Positions 6,243 through 17,141 are shown, numbered from the stretch's first letter. The stretch is 34,006 bases of DNA from Planctomycetota bacterium (GCA_003644265.1 QNBX01000030.1:1-34006), one strand, 5' to 3'. The notes: generated by a model not told the origin, from the sequence alone. Numbers and translations are program-made.

Positions 6243-9143
6243 ATGGCCTCGCCGACTCTGGGGAACGACGCGCACCACAGCCCCCTCGTCCCAGCGCCCC
6301 GCCAGCGCCGCGAGTGGGCCCTGGCCGCGCTGGCCCTGGCCCTCTATACGGCCATCGGGCTGGCTCTGCTGCACGACACGCTGGGCGGCGAGAACGTGCT
6401 CTCGGCCGCACAGTGCGTGGTGGTGCGGGGCCCCTTCCCCGACGCCCTCCGGGAGGGCCTCTCCGGCGACGACACGCGCTTTGCCGACAACTACCGGCAG
6501 TTCGAGCCCTGGATGCGCTTCGCCGCGGACAGCTGGGCCGAGCACGGCCAGCTCCCGCTCTGGAAGGACCACACGCTGCTCGGGGCGCCGCTGCTGGGCA
6601 ACGGCCAGTCGGCCCTGCTCTACCCACCCAACCTGCTGACCCTGATGCTGGGCGCGCCGCCGGCGTCCCTGGGTTGGCGCGCGCTGTTCCGACTGGTGGC
6701 CGGCGCCCTGGGTGCCTGGATGTTGGCGCGACACCTGCGCTGCAGCTTCGTGGGCAGCCTGGTAGCGGGGCTGACATTCGGGTTCTTCGGCTACGGCGTG
6801 GTGTTCCTGCTCTGGCCCCACTCCAACGTGTCCTGCCTGCTGCCGTGGCTGGTGCTGGTCAGCGTGCGCGCCGTACAGCATCCGTCCGGCCGGCGGCTGG
6901 TGGCGCTGGCGCTGGTCTGCGCCCTGCAGCACCTGGGCGGGCACCCGGAGACCGCGCTGCTGAGCCAGCTGACCGCCTTCGCGCTCAGCGCGGCGGCGGT
7001 CCGGGAGCACGTGCCCGATCTGGCCGCGGCCCTGCGGCGCATGGCCTGGGTGGCCGCGGGCTTCGTGCTGGGCGCCCTGCTGGCCGGCCCCCAGCTCGTG
7101 CCGCTGGTGGAGTACCTGTTGCACAGCGATGCCCTGGCCACGCGCTCCGGCCAGCACGCGGCAGACGGAGCGGAGGCTCCGGTCGTGCTCGGCTTCCTGG
7201 CCTGTCTGTCACTGTGCGCGCTGGCAGGCCGTCGTCTGAGCCAAGCGCATCGCGCCATCCTGCCGTGGGCGGCGCTGCTGAGCGTGTCGCTGGTCGTGGC
7301 CATTCGTGTGGCCATGGCCGCACGCTCCATGACCGACCTGACCTCGTTGCTGGCCGCCGATTGGATGGGCGCTCCCCAGCGCCTGCGCGTGCCGGTCAAC
7401 TACATCGAGGGCGTGGCCGCCTACGCGGGCCCCGCCTTGGCCCTGGCCGCGGTGGCCCTCATGGCGGGAGGCAATCGGCGCACCGTGCGCACCTGGACCT
7501 GCCTGGGTCTGTTGGCGCTGCTGCTGCGTGGGCGCGCGCCCGGCCTGCAGGAGCTGGTGCAGTCCTTGCCCGTGGTCAGCCTCATGCCCAGCGCGCGCGC
7601 CGCGCTGGTGTTGCAACTGGCCGTGGCCATGCTGGCCGCCCTGGGCTACGACGCCCTGCGACGGCCCCTCGCAGACAAGCGCTTCCGCGCTCGTTACCTG
7701 GCGTGGGTGGGCGTCCCCGTCCTGGTGGCCTTCGCGAGCATGGCCTGGGCCACCGCCGACGGCGCCCTCGGCGCGGGCAACGTGTTGCCCATCCCCAAGA
7801 GCCAGAAGCAACGCCTGCGGGTCGACCTCGCCCCCGCCAGCCCACTAGCGGACGGCCCAGCCGTGTTTCGCGGCACCTTCGACGCCATCGGAGAGGTGCA
7901 GAAGCTGCGCGTGCACTGGTCGCGACGAGCCCTCCCCATCGAGGCCCGATTCTGGCGCCAGCACGCCCCCGGGCCCCGCGGCGACGGCCGCTACAACTTC
8001 GAGGTCGAGCTGCCCGGCGAGCGGCTTCCGGCCGTCACCGCCACGCTGCGCGTCGAGGTCGTGTTGCAAGATGGCCGCAGGCTCTGGTCGCGCGGGCTTT
8101 CCGCAGAGGCCAGCCTGGGCACCATCGTCTCATCCGTGCCGGTGCTGCCGCGCGACGGCAACGCCCTGCCCCAGCTGCTGCTGTTCGTGGGGCTGGGCCT
8201 GGGCGCCGCGATGCTGGCGGGCCGGCCGCGAGCTCCCCACGCGCTGCTGTCGCTGGTGGTCCTGGCGGGCGTGCCCTGGTTCACCGACGCGCAGCTGCCG
8301 CGCACACCGAGGGAGCGCTTCTGGCCCGACTCGCCGGCCCTGGAGTTCGTGCGTCAGGTCGAACCCGACGGCCGCGTGCTCACCTTCAAATCGGCCTGGC
8401 TGTCGGGACCGAGCGGGTACTACGGCATCCCCATGGTGCTGGGCTACGACGCGTTGGTTCCGATCCACACCGCCGCGCTGCTGCGAGCCGCCCTGGCGCC
8501 GGGCTCGGAAGGCATGCCCTTCAAGAACCTCCCGCAGGGCTTCCAACCCGATGACCGGCTGTTGGACCTGCTGGCCGCGAGCGCCTCGCTGGGCCCCGCC
8601 TCCGACTTCCGCGTGTTCTTCTACGACGGCTACGAGCGCGGCCAACGCATGGAGGTGTTCGTCAACGAGACCGCCCTGCCCCGCGCCAGGCTCGTGCCGC
8701 GCGCGCGCATCGAACCCGACCAGGAGACCGCCCTCGCGCTGCTGCTCGACCCGGAGTTCGACCTGATCAACGAGCTGGTGCTGGCCGCTGGCGAGCCCCT
8801 GAACAGCGCGCTCCCCGCCGGCCAGGTCGGCCGTACGGCCATCGTGGTCTCGGAGCCCGATCGGGTGCGCGTGGACGTGTCGCTGGTGCAACCGGCCTAC
8901 CTGCTGCTGGCCGACTCGTACTTCCCGGGCTGGGTGGCGCTCGTGGACGGAGAGCCACGCCCCATCCGGCGCGCCGACGTGGCCCTGCGCGCGGTCAAGC
9001 TGGAGCCGGGCGATCGCCAGGTGGAGTTCCGTTACGAGCCGGGTTCGTGGCGCCTGGGGCTCGCGCTGGCAGCTCTGGGCCTGCTGGCCTGTCTGGGCGC
9101 GCTGCTCCTGAAGCGAGACCGTCCAGGCGTCCCGCACGCCTGA
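6243..9143 (+). CDS. YfhO-family polytopic membrane protein (putative GT-C type glycosyltransferase)
   Basis: A 966-residue protein with an N-terminal membrane anchor (~24-44), a lumenal or periplasmic loop (RFADNYRQFEPWMRFAADSW ... PLWKDHTLLGAPLLGNGQSA) and many further transmembrane segments up to ~residue 510. A long soluble region with an interspersed helix pair follows, then a C-terminal beta domain (LLADSYFPGWVALVDGEPRP ... VEFRYEPGSW) and a last membrane helix. The DSYFPGW-x-A-x-VDG-x-x-x-PI-x-R pattern is the hallmark of the YfhO family, membrane proteins required for sugar modification of cell-wall polymers or lipids in Firmicutes. Substrate here is unknown. The frame is open to 6024, but the ATG at 6243 directly precedes the sensible N-terminus; no clear Shine-Dalgarno. 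The 269 bp to the divergent HEAT gene should contain both promoters. The stop codon lies in a 9-bp tandem repeat. Confidence 0.85.
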   Translation: MASPTLGNDAHHSPLVPAPRQRREWALAALALALYTAIGLALLHDTLGGENVLSAAQCVVVRGPFPDALREGLSGDDTRFADNYRQFEPWMRFAADSWAEHGQLPLWKDHTLLGAPLLGNGQSALLYPPNLLTLMLGAPPASLGWRALFRLVAGALGAWMLARHLRCSFVGSLVAGLTFGFFGYGVVFLLWPHSNVSCLLPWLVLVSVRAVQHPSGRRLVALALVCALQHLGGHPETALLSQLTAFALSAAAVREHVPDLAAALRRMAWVAAGFVLGALLAGPQLVPLVEYLLHSDALATRSGQHAADGAEAPVVLGFLACLSLCALAGRRLSQAHRAILPWAALLSVSLVVAIRVAMAARSMTDLTSLLAADWMGAPQRLRVPVNYIEGVAAYAGPALALAAVALMAGGNRRTVRTWTCLGLLALLLRGRAPGLQELVQSLPVVSLMPSARAALVLQLAVAMLAALGYDALRRPLADKRFRARYLAWVGVPVLVAFASMAWATADGALGAGNVLPIPKSQKQRLRVDLAPASPLADGPAVFRGTFDAIGEVQKLRVHWSRRALPIEARFWRQHAPGPRGDGRYNFEVELPGERLPAVTATLRVEVVLQDGRRLWSRGLSAEASLGTIVSSVPVLPRDGNALPQLLLFVGLGLGAAMLAGRPRAPHALLSLVVLAGVPWFTDAQLPRTPRERFWPDSPALEFVRQVEPDGRVLTFKSAWLSGPSGYYGIPMVLGYDALVPIHTAALLRAALAPGSEGMPFKNLPQGFQPDDRLLDLLAASASLGPASDFRVFFYDGYERGQRMEVFVNETALPRARLVPRARIEPDQETALALLLDPEFDLINELVLAAGEPLNSALPAGQVGRTAIVVSEPDRVRVDVSLVQPAYLLLADSYFPGWVALVDGEPRPIRRADVALRAVKLEPGDRQVEFRYEPGSWRLGLALAALGLLACLGALLLKRDRPGVPHA

Positions 9144-9174
9144 GACGCCTGAGACGCCTGAGACGGCCGAGACG
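9139..9174. repeat. 9-bp tandem repeat (cctgagacg) across a stop codon
   Basis: Three perfect copies of cctgagacg (9139-9165) and a fourth with two changes (gccgagacg). The TGA in the first copy is the stop of the YfhO-family gene. Because the unit is nine bases, each perfect copy repeats an in-frame TGA, giving tandem stops. Confidence 0.9.
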
Positions 9175-9313
9175 GGCCGGCGGGGACGGTGCTGTCGGCA
9201 CAGGCGTGCGGCAGGACGCGAGACGCATAGCAGCCCGCGCGGGCCCGCAGGTCCCACGAGTTGTCGCAGGCGAGTACCCTGGTCGCCCCCTTGCCCCGAT
9301 CAGCAGACCCGCC

Positions 9314-11089
9314 GTGCCCTCTCCGCGCCCCCCATCTGCCGCCAGCGAAAGGCCCAGCACGGTCCACGCGCCGTCCGCGGGCCATGCCACGCCGGCGACG
9401 TCCGGCCCCAGCGAGACACCCGAGACGCAGCGTGTGGACGCGGCCGCGGCGTTGGTGGAGGCCCTGGCCTTGGATCGCGAGAGCCTGGCCCGCCTGCCGG
9501 ACGCCGTGCGCGTGCGCCTGCTCAAGGCCTGTGGCCAGCTCGCACGCCCCGACTACGCCGAGCGCGCGCGCTTCAACAAGACCCGCCGACGCCAGGCGCG
9601 CAGCGAGCGGCGCGACGCCGACGAGCGCCTGCTGCGACGCACGGGCATCCGCAATCAACGCACGGCGCTGGTGTACCCGACGCCGGCCCCCGAGCAGCTC
9701 CCGGCCCCGGAGCCGAGCGTCGATCGGGGGCACCTCGCCGCGCCCGAGCCCGCGCTCCAGGGCACGGCCGAGCTGCCCAGCAGAGCCGCCGTGCCAGCGC
9801 CCGACGACGCGCCGAGCCGGCTGGTCGCGGCGCGCACCTGCTACGTCTGCAAGGCCGAGTACCGCGAGGTCCACAGCTTCTACGACGCGCTGTGCCCGCC
9901 CTGCGCCGCGTTCAACTACGACAAGCGTCAGGCCAGCGCCGACCTCAGCGGACGCGTGGCCCTGCTCACCGGCGGGCGCGTGAAGATCGGGTACCAGACC
10001 GGCATCAAGCTGCTACGCGCCGGCGCCAGCCTGGTGGTCACGACGCGCTTCCCGCGCGACGCCGCCGCGCGCTACGCCGCAGAGCCCGACTTTGCCCAGT
10101 GGGCCGAGCGGCTCGAGGTGTTCGGTCTCGACCTACGTCACACGCCCAGCGTGGAGGGCCTCGCCGCCCACCTGCGCCAGCGCTACGAGCGGCTCGACTT
10201 CATCCTGAACAACGCCTGCCAGACCGTGCGGCGACCGCCCGCGTTCTACGCCCACCTGATGCAGGGCGAACAGCAAGCGCTGGAGCAGCTGCCCGCGCGC
10301 ACCCGGGCGCTGCTGGCGTCCAACGAGCGGCTGCGCGCACAGGGCCTGCTCACGGCCATCGGCCCCGGCGGCGACCCCGCCCAGGACCAGCGGCATGACG
10401 CGGGCTCAGGCCACGACGCCGACTGCACAGCCTCCGCCGACAGCACCGGCGGACCGCTCGCACTCGGCCGGGCCCTGCCGGGAGTGGCCGCCTCCGCCGC
10501 GCTCAGTCAGCTCAAGCTGGTCCAGGGCGACGGCGACGTGGGCGAGCAGCTGTTCCCCGGCGGCCGCCTCGACGCGGACCTGCAGCAAGTCGACCTGCGC
10601 GACATCAACAGCTGGCGCCTGCCCCTGGCCGACGTGCCCACGCTGGAGCTGCTCGAGGTGCACCTGGTCAACGCCGTGGCGCCCTTCGTGCTCAACGCGC
10701 GCCTCAAGCCGCTCATGCTGGCGGGCCCGGGTCGCGACAAGCACATCGTCAACGTGTCGGCCATGGAGGGGCAGTTCTACCGCAGCTTCAAGACCGACAA
10801 GCACCCGCACACCAACATGGCCAAGGCCTCGCTCAACATGATGACGCGCACCTCGGCGGCGGACTACCAGCGCGACGGCATCCACATGAACAGCGTGGAC
10901 ACGGGCTGGATCACCGACGAAGACCCCGTGCACGTCACCCTGCGCAAGCAAGCGGAGCACGGCTTCCACCCGCCGCTCGATCACGTGGACGCGGCGGCGC
11001 GCATCCTCGACCCGATCTTCGACGGCATCAACACGGGCGAGCACATCTGGGGCCAGTTCCTGAAGGACTACAAGCCCACCCAGTGGTGA
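9314..11089 (+). CDS. SDR-family oxidoreductase with zinc-ribbon N-terminal extension
   Basis: A 591-residue protein if the GTG at 9314 is used; the start is uncertain because no Shine-Dalgarno is visible and the frame is open upstream. Residues 1-~165 are Pro/Ala/Arg-rich with a basic helix (ARFNKTRRRQARSERRDADE). Residues 176-197 form a zinc ribbon, C176-x2-C179 ... C194-x2-C197. The Rossmann fold follows: an altered cofactor loop T219-GGRVKIG-Y in place of TGxxxGxG, D-L-R-H after beta-3/4, and NNACQT at 299-304. S482 (NVSAMEG) is present, but in the helix that normally holds YxxxK the sequence is T500-N-M-A-K504. A disordered insert lies at ~360-410. The subfamily with an N-terminal C-x2-C pair, TGxRVKIGY and HPHTNMAKA also occurs, as I recall, in eukaryotes and other bacteria; its substrate is unknown to me. 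Dehydrogenase activity is uncertain given the missing Tyr. Confidence 0.82.
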   Translation: MPSPRPPSAASERPSTVHAPSAGHATPATSGPSETPETQRVDAAAALVEALALDRESLARLPDAVRVRLLKACGQLARPDYAERARFNKTRRRQARSERRDADERLLRRTGIRNQRTALVYPTPAPEQLPAPEPSVDRGHLAAPEPALQGTAELPSRAAVPAPDDAPSRLVAARTCYVCKAEYREVHSFYDALCPPCAAFNYDKRQASADLSGRVALLTGGRVKIGYQTGIKLLRAGASLVVTTRFPRDAAARYAAEPDFAQWAERLEVFGLDLRHTPSVEGLAAHLRQRYERLDFILNNACQTVRRPPAFYAHLMQGEQQALEQLPARTRALLASNERLRAQGLLTAIGPGGDPAQDQRHDAGSGHDADCTASADSTGGPLALGRALPGVAASAALSQLKLVQGDGDVGEQLFPGGRLDADLQQVDLRDINSWRLPLADVPTLELLEVHLVNAVAPFVLNARLKPLMLAGPGRDKHIVNVSAMEGQFYRSFKTDKHPHTNMAKASLNMMTRTSAADYQRDGIHMNSVDTGWITDEDPVHVTLRKQAEHGFHPPLDHVDAAARILDPIFDGINTGEHIWGQFLKDYKPTQW

Positions 11090-11178
11090 GCGGTCGCGAT
11101 GGTCGGCGGGCTGCGGGCTGCGGTCTCCGCCCCCCCACCGAGTCAGCGCCGCGACGCTCGCACGCCGGCGCCGCCGCG

Positions 11179-11415
11179 TCAGTAGTTGAACAGATCCCGC
11201 AGCTCGTAGCGGTTGCCGGTGGCGCCGTTGATCGCGCGTAGCAGCTTGCCGCGCACGTTGGGCGTGAGCCGGCGCCCTTTGACGCCGCGGGCCACCATCT
11301 TGTGCGTGAGCTGCTCGCTGGAGGCCGCCACCAGGTCGTGGTGCGTCAGCTCGTGCAGCGTCATCAGCTCGGCCAGGGGCTGGGGGCCGAGCTCGCGGGG
11401 GCGTTCGTCAGGCAT
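11179..11415 (-). CDS. Small conserved hypothetical protein
   Basis: A 78-residue, Arg/Lys-rich, probably cytoplasmic protein from the ATG at 11415, with AGGA a few bases upstream. The core HELTHHDLVAASSEQLTHKM is followed by a basic stretch, VKGRRLTPNVRGKLLRAING, and the end YELRDLFNY. The strict basic/hydrophobic pattern and C-terminal LFNY look conserved, and I have the impression of similar small planctomycetal proteins, but I know no function. Size and charge would suit a nucleic-acid or protein-binding role. It is convergent with the SDR gene (stops 89 bp apart) and divergent from the ABC-F gene. Confidence 0.7.
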   Translation of the reverse strand: MPDERPRELGPQPLAELMTLHELTHHDLVAASSEQLTHKMVARGVKGRRLTPNVRGKLLRAINGATGNRYELRDLFNY

Positions 11416-11561
11416 GGGGTCCTCAGGCTGCGGCGGGCGCGCGGGGAGGGAGCGAGACGACAGCATAGACCGGCAACGCGCCCGGTCGGCACAGCCCGCT
11501 CGCGCCCCGGCTTGCCTCGGAGCGAGCCGGCGGAGAAGATCTCACCCTGCTCTCGCGCGTG

Positions 11562-11581
11562 AGGGCGCCACTCGGCGCCCT
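11562..11581 (+). promoter_or_regulatory. Leader hairpin upstream of the ABC-F gene
   Basis: A perfect 8-bp inverted repeat (11562-11569 with 11574-11581) around the loop actc, 93 nt before the ABC-F start codon. No T-run follows, so it is not a classical terminator. Its place in the long leader suggests an RNA structure that could act in attenuation or mRNA stability. The region is GC-rich, so chance pairing is possible. Confidence 0.35.
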
Positions 11582-11674
11582 GATGCACGGCTCGGCGGCG
11601 GCCTGCGCCCCGAGTTCGCCACGCGCGGCGGCCCACGTCCCTCCTCCCTGCCGCCCCACGGCCCCCCACCCGCG

Positions 11675-13516
<1,842 letters not shown>

Positions 13517-13546
<30 letters not shown>

Positions 13547-13594
13547 GCGCGGCGGCTGAACGACCGCGACAGCAAGAGCTCGTGAACACAGCGG
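13517..13594. repeat. 39-bp imperfect tandem duplication over the ABC-F stop codon
   Basis: Bases 13517-13555 and 13556-13594 align without gaps with 8 differences in 39. The first copy encodes the last codons of the ABC-F protein (SDLDSKGS-stop, TGA at 13544-13546). The second repeats them in the same frame (NDRDSKSS-stop, TGA at 13583-13585). It ends seven bases before the next gene. Confidence 0.85.
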
Positions 13595-13601
13595 GCGCGC
13601 C

Positions 13602-16025
13602 ATGCTGAGCGCCCCGCTCGCGCCCGAGCTGATCTGGGGGCTGCTGCCGCGCATCATCGGCGCGGCCTTCGCCGTGGCCTTCCTCTCGCTCAGCCGACAG
13701 GTCGTGCCGCTCGTGGGTCGGCGCGGCATCTCCCCGCTGCATCAACGTCTGGCGCGGCTGGCCCGCGACGTGCCCGCGCCGCGGCGCTGGTTCGAGCAGC
13801 CCACGCTGTTCTGGCTGCACTGCAGCGACCGAGCCCTGGCGCTCACGCCGCTGCTGGGCACAGCGGGAGCCGCCCTGGCCATCTGCGGCGGACCGCTGGG
13901 CTGGTGGGGACTCCTGATCTGCTGGCTGTGCTACCTGTCGCTGGACGTGTGCGGGCTGTGGCTGCCGTGGGACACCATGCTGCTGGAGCTGGGCTTCCTG
14001 TCGTTGTTCCTGCCCACGGCACAGGCGCTGCCCGAGCTGGCGGCCACCGAGCTGCCCCTGCCCAGCGTGGCCTTCATGTTCCGCTGGCTGGTGATCCGGC
14101 TCATGTGGGGCTTCGCCAAGCTGAAGTTCATCGGCACCGAGCGCGGCGACAGCCTGTACCTGCAGGGTTTCCTGACCTGGCTGCCCATGCCCACCAAGCT
14201 GGGCTGGTTGCTGCAGCACGCGCCGCCCGCCTGGCTGCGCCTGGGCTGCGCCTTCATGTGGACGGCGGAGGTCATCGCACCGCTGCTGGCCTGCCTGGGC
14301 GGGACGCCGCAGCTGGTGGGTGCGGGGCTGCTGGTCATGCTCATGCTGGGCATCTGGGGCACCGGCAACTGGGGCCACTTCAACCTGGCCTACGCCGGCG
14401 TCTGCATCGTGCTGCTGGACACCTCCTCCACGCTCAGCGATGCCTGGGCGCCGGGCGCGCCCGCCTGGCAGGCGGCCCCCGATGTCTGGGTGCACGCCGC
14501 CATGGCCGCGCTGTTCGTCATCAGCCTGGCGCTGTTCCCGCTCAACAGCTGGGTCACCCAGGCCGCGCCGCAGTGGAACGCCGATCGTTTCAGCTGGAGC
14601 CGCCCCTGGCTCGCGCGCCTGCTGGCCGCCCTGCGCCTGCTCAATCGCCTGCGGCTGGTGGGCGCCTACGGCGTGTTCCCGCCCAACACCAGCCCGCCCA
14701 TCAAGCTGGTGCCGGTCATGCAAGGCAGCCACGACGGCCTGACCTGGACGCCCATCCCCTGGCGCTTCATGCCCGTGGGCGAGCGCAGCCCGCCGCGCTG
14801 CATCGCGCCACACCACCCGCGCCTCGACCACTCGTGCATCTACGTGGGCCTCGGCCTGAACGAGTCCGACCCCGTGGGCGGCATGATGTTCGAGGCCAAG
14901 CCCTACGGCATGTCGCCCTACTCGCAGCACTCGTGGCTGCAGCGCCTGGTGCAGCGCGTGCTCGAGGGCGAGCCCAGCGTGCTGCGTCTGCTGGGCAGCA
15001 ACCCCTTCGCCGGGCGCCCGCCCAGCTGGGTGCGCGTGGTGCATCAGTGCCTCAAGCCCACCAGCCTGGAGCAGCGCCGGGCCAGCGGACGCTGGTGGCA
15101 CGCGCGTCCCATGTGCCTGCTGCACGAGCCGGTGCGCAGCGACCCGTCGCTGTGGGAGCGCTGGATCGCCGAGCCCGAGGGCGTTCACCCCGAGCTGAGC
15201 CACTGGCGCCGACGCAGCCCGGCCCTGACCGCCATGGTGCGCGCCGCCGAAAGCAGCGGCAGCACAACGCAGGGCCGGACACGCAGCCCAACGCAGGACT
15301 CGACGCAGGACTCAACGCAGGTCCCGACGCAGGACTCGACACAGATCCCGGCGCGAGGCGCCCCACCCGCTGCGGCAGCCGAGACGGCGCAGGGGTCAGT
15401 GCACTGCGCCTCCCTGCGAGCCGCCCTGCGCGTGGCCAGCGAGCTCTCGGCCGGCGACGTGCAGGCCTTCTGGGAGCAGTTCATCCCCTGGGTGAGCGCC
15501 CCCTCCCGGCGCGACGACTGGGACGCCCTGCCCGGCACCGTGGCCCAACTGCGCGCGCGCTTCGGCCCTCAGCGCCTGGCCGTCTTTGAGCGCCTCCACC
15601 AACGGGCCGTGCACCTGCTTGAGCGACGCGTCGAGCCCCACGTCTACGGACACCACCAGCCCCAGGTCGCCATCGAGCACCCGTTCCAGCTCCAGGCCGC
15701 CCTGGGCGCCGCGGTCTTCGACGGCGAAGCGGCCTTCGTCGCGCTGTGGCACGCGCCCGGCGCCCTGAGCGCGCGCCTCGCCACGCTGAGCGAGGCGGCC
15801 CTGCTCTACCCCACCGGCCTGCTGCGCTGGGAGCTGGTGCGCTTCGTCATCCTGGGCCTGCGCGCGCGCACCCAGCTCTCGCGGGCGCCGGACATGCCCT
15901 GGGGCATCGGCCGCTACAAGCACTTCCTGCTGGCGCGCGAGGTCGGTCCGCAGTGGTTCCCTACCTGCACCAAGAGCCCCGACGGCATCTGGAGCGTGCC
16001 CGCCGAGCCCTTCGAGCAAGGCTGA
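13602..16025 (+). CDS. Lipase maturation factor (LMF1)-like membrane protein
   Basis: An 807-residue polytopic membrane protein. The region ~60-300 has many hydrophobic segments with features of the lipase maturation factor family: WDTMLLELGFLSLFLP, FRWLVIRLMWGFAKLKFIG and GTGNWGHFNLAYAGVCIVLL. Residues ~345-500 form the conserved soluble part (PPNTSPPIKLVPVMQGSHDG, then W-R-F-M-P and HHPRLDHS). In vertebrates LMF1 helps lipoprotein lipase fold in the ER; bacterial members are common but uncharacterised, and their client is unknown. The domain is followed by a low-complexity Thr/Gln/Asp/Ser stretch (repeat at residues 564-583) and a C-terminal extension (to 807) of helical character. It lies 55 bp after the ABC-F stop on the same strand and may be read through. 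The ATG at 13602 has no evident Shine-Dalgarno. Confidence 0.85.
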   Translation: MLSAPLAPELIWGLLPRIIGAAFAVAFLSLSRQVVPLVGRRGISPLHQRLARLARDVPAPRRWFEQPTLFWLHCSDRALALTPLLGTAGAALAICGGPLGWWGLLICWLCYLSLDVCGLWLPWDTMLLELGFLSLFLPTAQALPELAATELPLPSVAFMFRWLVIRLMWGFAKLKFIGTERGDSLYLQGFLTWLPMPTKLGWLLQHAPPAWLRLGCAFMWTAEVIAPLLACLGGTPQLVGAGLLVMLMLGIWGTGNWGHFNLAYAGVCIVLLDTSSTLSDAWAPGAPAWQAAPDVWVHAAMAALFVISLALFPLNSWVTQAAPQWNADRFSWSRPWLARLLAALRLLNRLRLVGAYGVFPPNTSPPIKLVPVMQGSHDGLTWTPIPWRFMPVGERSPPRCIAPHHPRLDHSCIYVGLGLNESDPVGGMMFEAKPYGMSPYSQHSWLQRLVQRVLEGEPSVLRLLGSNPFAGRPPSWVRVVHQCLKPTSLEQRRASGRWWHARPMCLLHEPVRSDPSLWERWIAEPEGVHPELSHWRRRSPALTAMVRAAESSGSTTQGRTRSPTQDSTQDSTQVPTQDSTQIPARGAPPAAAAETAQGSVHCASLRAALRVASELSAGDVQAFWEQFIPWVSAPSRRDDWDALPGTVAQLRARFGPQRLAVFERLHQRAVHLLERRVEPHVYGHHQPQVAIEHPFQLQAALGAAVFDGEAAFVALWHAPGALSARLATLSEAALLYPTGLLRWELVRFVILGLRARTQLSRAPDMPWGIGRYKHFLLAREVGPQWFPTCTKSPDGIWSVPAEPFEQG
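15291..15350 (+). repeat. 12-bp in-frame tandem repeat encoding TQDS/TQVP
   Basis: Five 12-bp units (type acgcaggactcg) encode T-Q-D-S, T-Q-D-S, T-Q-V-P, T-Q-D-S, T-Q-I-P at residues 564-583 of the LMF-like protein. The unit is a multiple of three, so copy-number change would alter only linker length. Confidence 0.9.
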
Positions 16026-16040
16026 AAGCCCGCGCCGTCA

Positions 16041-16058
16041 GGCGGCAGCTCAGCCGCC
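16041..16058. terminator. Possible bidirectional terminator between convergent genes
   Basis: A 6-bp GC-only stem (ggcggc/gccgcc) with loop agctca lies 16 nt after the LMF stop and overlaps the last codons and stop of the convergent MscS gene. No T-tract follows on either strand, so the call rests on position and stem strength only. Confidence 0.3.
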
Positions 16059-16868
16059 CAGCTGCTCCATGTGCACGTCGAGCTGCGGGAACGGGATACC
16101 GATCGACGCCTGGTCCAGGTGCTGCTTCACCGCGCGGGTGAGCGCGTCCTTGACGGGCCAGAAGTCGTCGGCGTTGACCCACAGGCGCACCTTCCAGTCG
16201 ATGCACGAGCCGCCCAGCCCCGCCAGCACGATGGCCGGCTCGGGATCGGACAGGCCCGCGCTCACGGACTTGGCCGCGGCCATGAGCACCTCACGGGTCT
16301 GGTCCAGGTCCGCGCCGTAATCCGTGCCCACCTCGACATCCACGCGCCGCGTGACGTGGTGGCTGATGTTCTCGATGGTGCCGCCGAAGACGATCCCGTT
16401 GGGCACGATGATGCGTCGGTTGTCGGGCGTGTCGAAGACCGTGGTGAACACGCCGATCTCCACCACCGTGCCGGTGGTGCCCGCCGCGTTGACCACCTGC
16501 CCCACCGTGAAGGGCCGGAACAGCAGCAGCATGACGCCCGAGGCGAAGTTACCCAGGCTGCCCTGCAGCGCCATGCCCACCGCGAAGCCGGCGGCGGCGA
16601 GCACGGCCGCGAAGGACGTCATGTCGATGCCGAAGCGCCCCAGGCAACCCATGATCACGATCGCCAGCGTCAGCCAGCGCGCCATCTTCCCGAAGAAGAT
16701 GGCCAGGGTGTTCTCCAGCTGGGCCTTGAGCAGGGCCTTGCGCGCCGCGCGCCCCACCCAGCCCGCAACCGCCAGGCCCACCACCAGGAAGACGATCACC
16801 GTCGCGAGGCTGGTGCCGTACTCGATGAGCGTCTCGCTGTGCTCATTCCAAAGCGCCTGCAAGTCCAT
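16050..16868 (-). CDS. mscS: Small-conductance mechanosensitive channel (MscS family)
   Basis: A 272-residue protein close to the length of E. coli MscS (286). TM1 ~18-38, TM2 ~62-80, and TM3 ~85-118 with the Gly/Ala-patterned pore helix FAAVLAAAGFAVGMALQGSL and GNFASGVMLLLFRPF, the classic MscS signature. Then comes the beta domain (VVEIGVFTTVFDTPDNRRII, VPNG) and the C-terminal alpha/beta domain ending FPQLDVHMEQLGG. It would form a heptameric inner-membrane channel that releases solutes on hypo-osmotic shock. The ATG at 16868 is preceded by AGGAA about eight bases upstream. It is a single gene, convergent with the LMF-like gene; the 286 bp upstream contain the terminator hairpins of the metalloprotease gene. 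Confidence 0.93.
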   Translation of the reverse strand: MDLQALWNEHSETLIEYGTSLATVIVFLVVGLAVAGWVGRAARKALLKAQLENTLAIFFGKMARWLTLAIVIMGCLGRFGIDMTSFAAVLAAAGFAVGMALQGSLGNFASGVMLLLFRPFTVGQVVNAAGTTGTVVEIGVFTTVFDTPDNRRIIVPNGIVFGGTIENISHHVTRRVDVEVGTDYGADLDQTREVLMAAAKSVSAGLSDPEPAIVLAGLGGSCIDWKVRLWVNADDFWPVKDALTRAVKQHLDQASIGIPFPQLDVHMEQLGG

Positions 16869-17071
16869 GGCCGCTGTTCCTCGGGAGGGTGGTGACGGAC
16901 GGCCCCATCATGTGCATGCACGCCCTCGACGCCAGCCTGCGGGGGGACGCGCGTCAGCGCTCAGCCGAATCTGCGCTTCGAGCGACCCCGACCCCAACCC
17001 CGGCGCCTACTGCCGCTCCGAGCTCTGAGCCCCAAGCCCCCCTGGGCCTGCGCTTCGAGTCGCCCCACGCA

Positions 17072-17141
17072 GACGGCCCGGCCAGCGAGTGCTCGCCGAC
17101 CGGGCCGTCGCGCCCCGTTGTGCGCGCCGGCAAACCGGCGC
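17072..17141 (-). terminator. Compound hairpin region after the metalloprotease gene
   Basis: Two structures lie downstream of the metalloprotease stop on its strand. Nearest is gcgccgg-caaa-ccggcgc (17124-17141, perfect 7-bp stem), 13 nt beyond the stop. Next is an extended structure at 17072-17109 whose outer 10-bp arms (17072-17081 and 17100-17109) are perfect complements, with an inner gcgag/ctcgc stem. No U-tract follows either, as is common in high-GC genomes. Termination is inferred. Confidence 0.5.
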
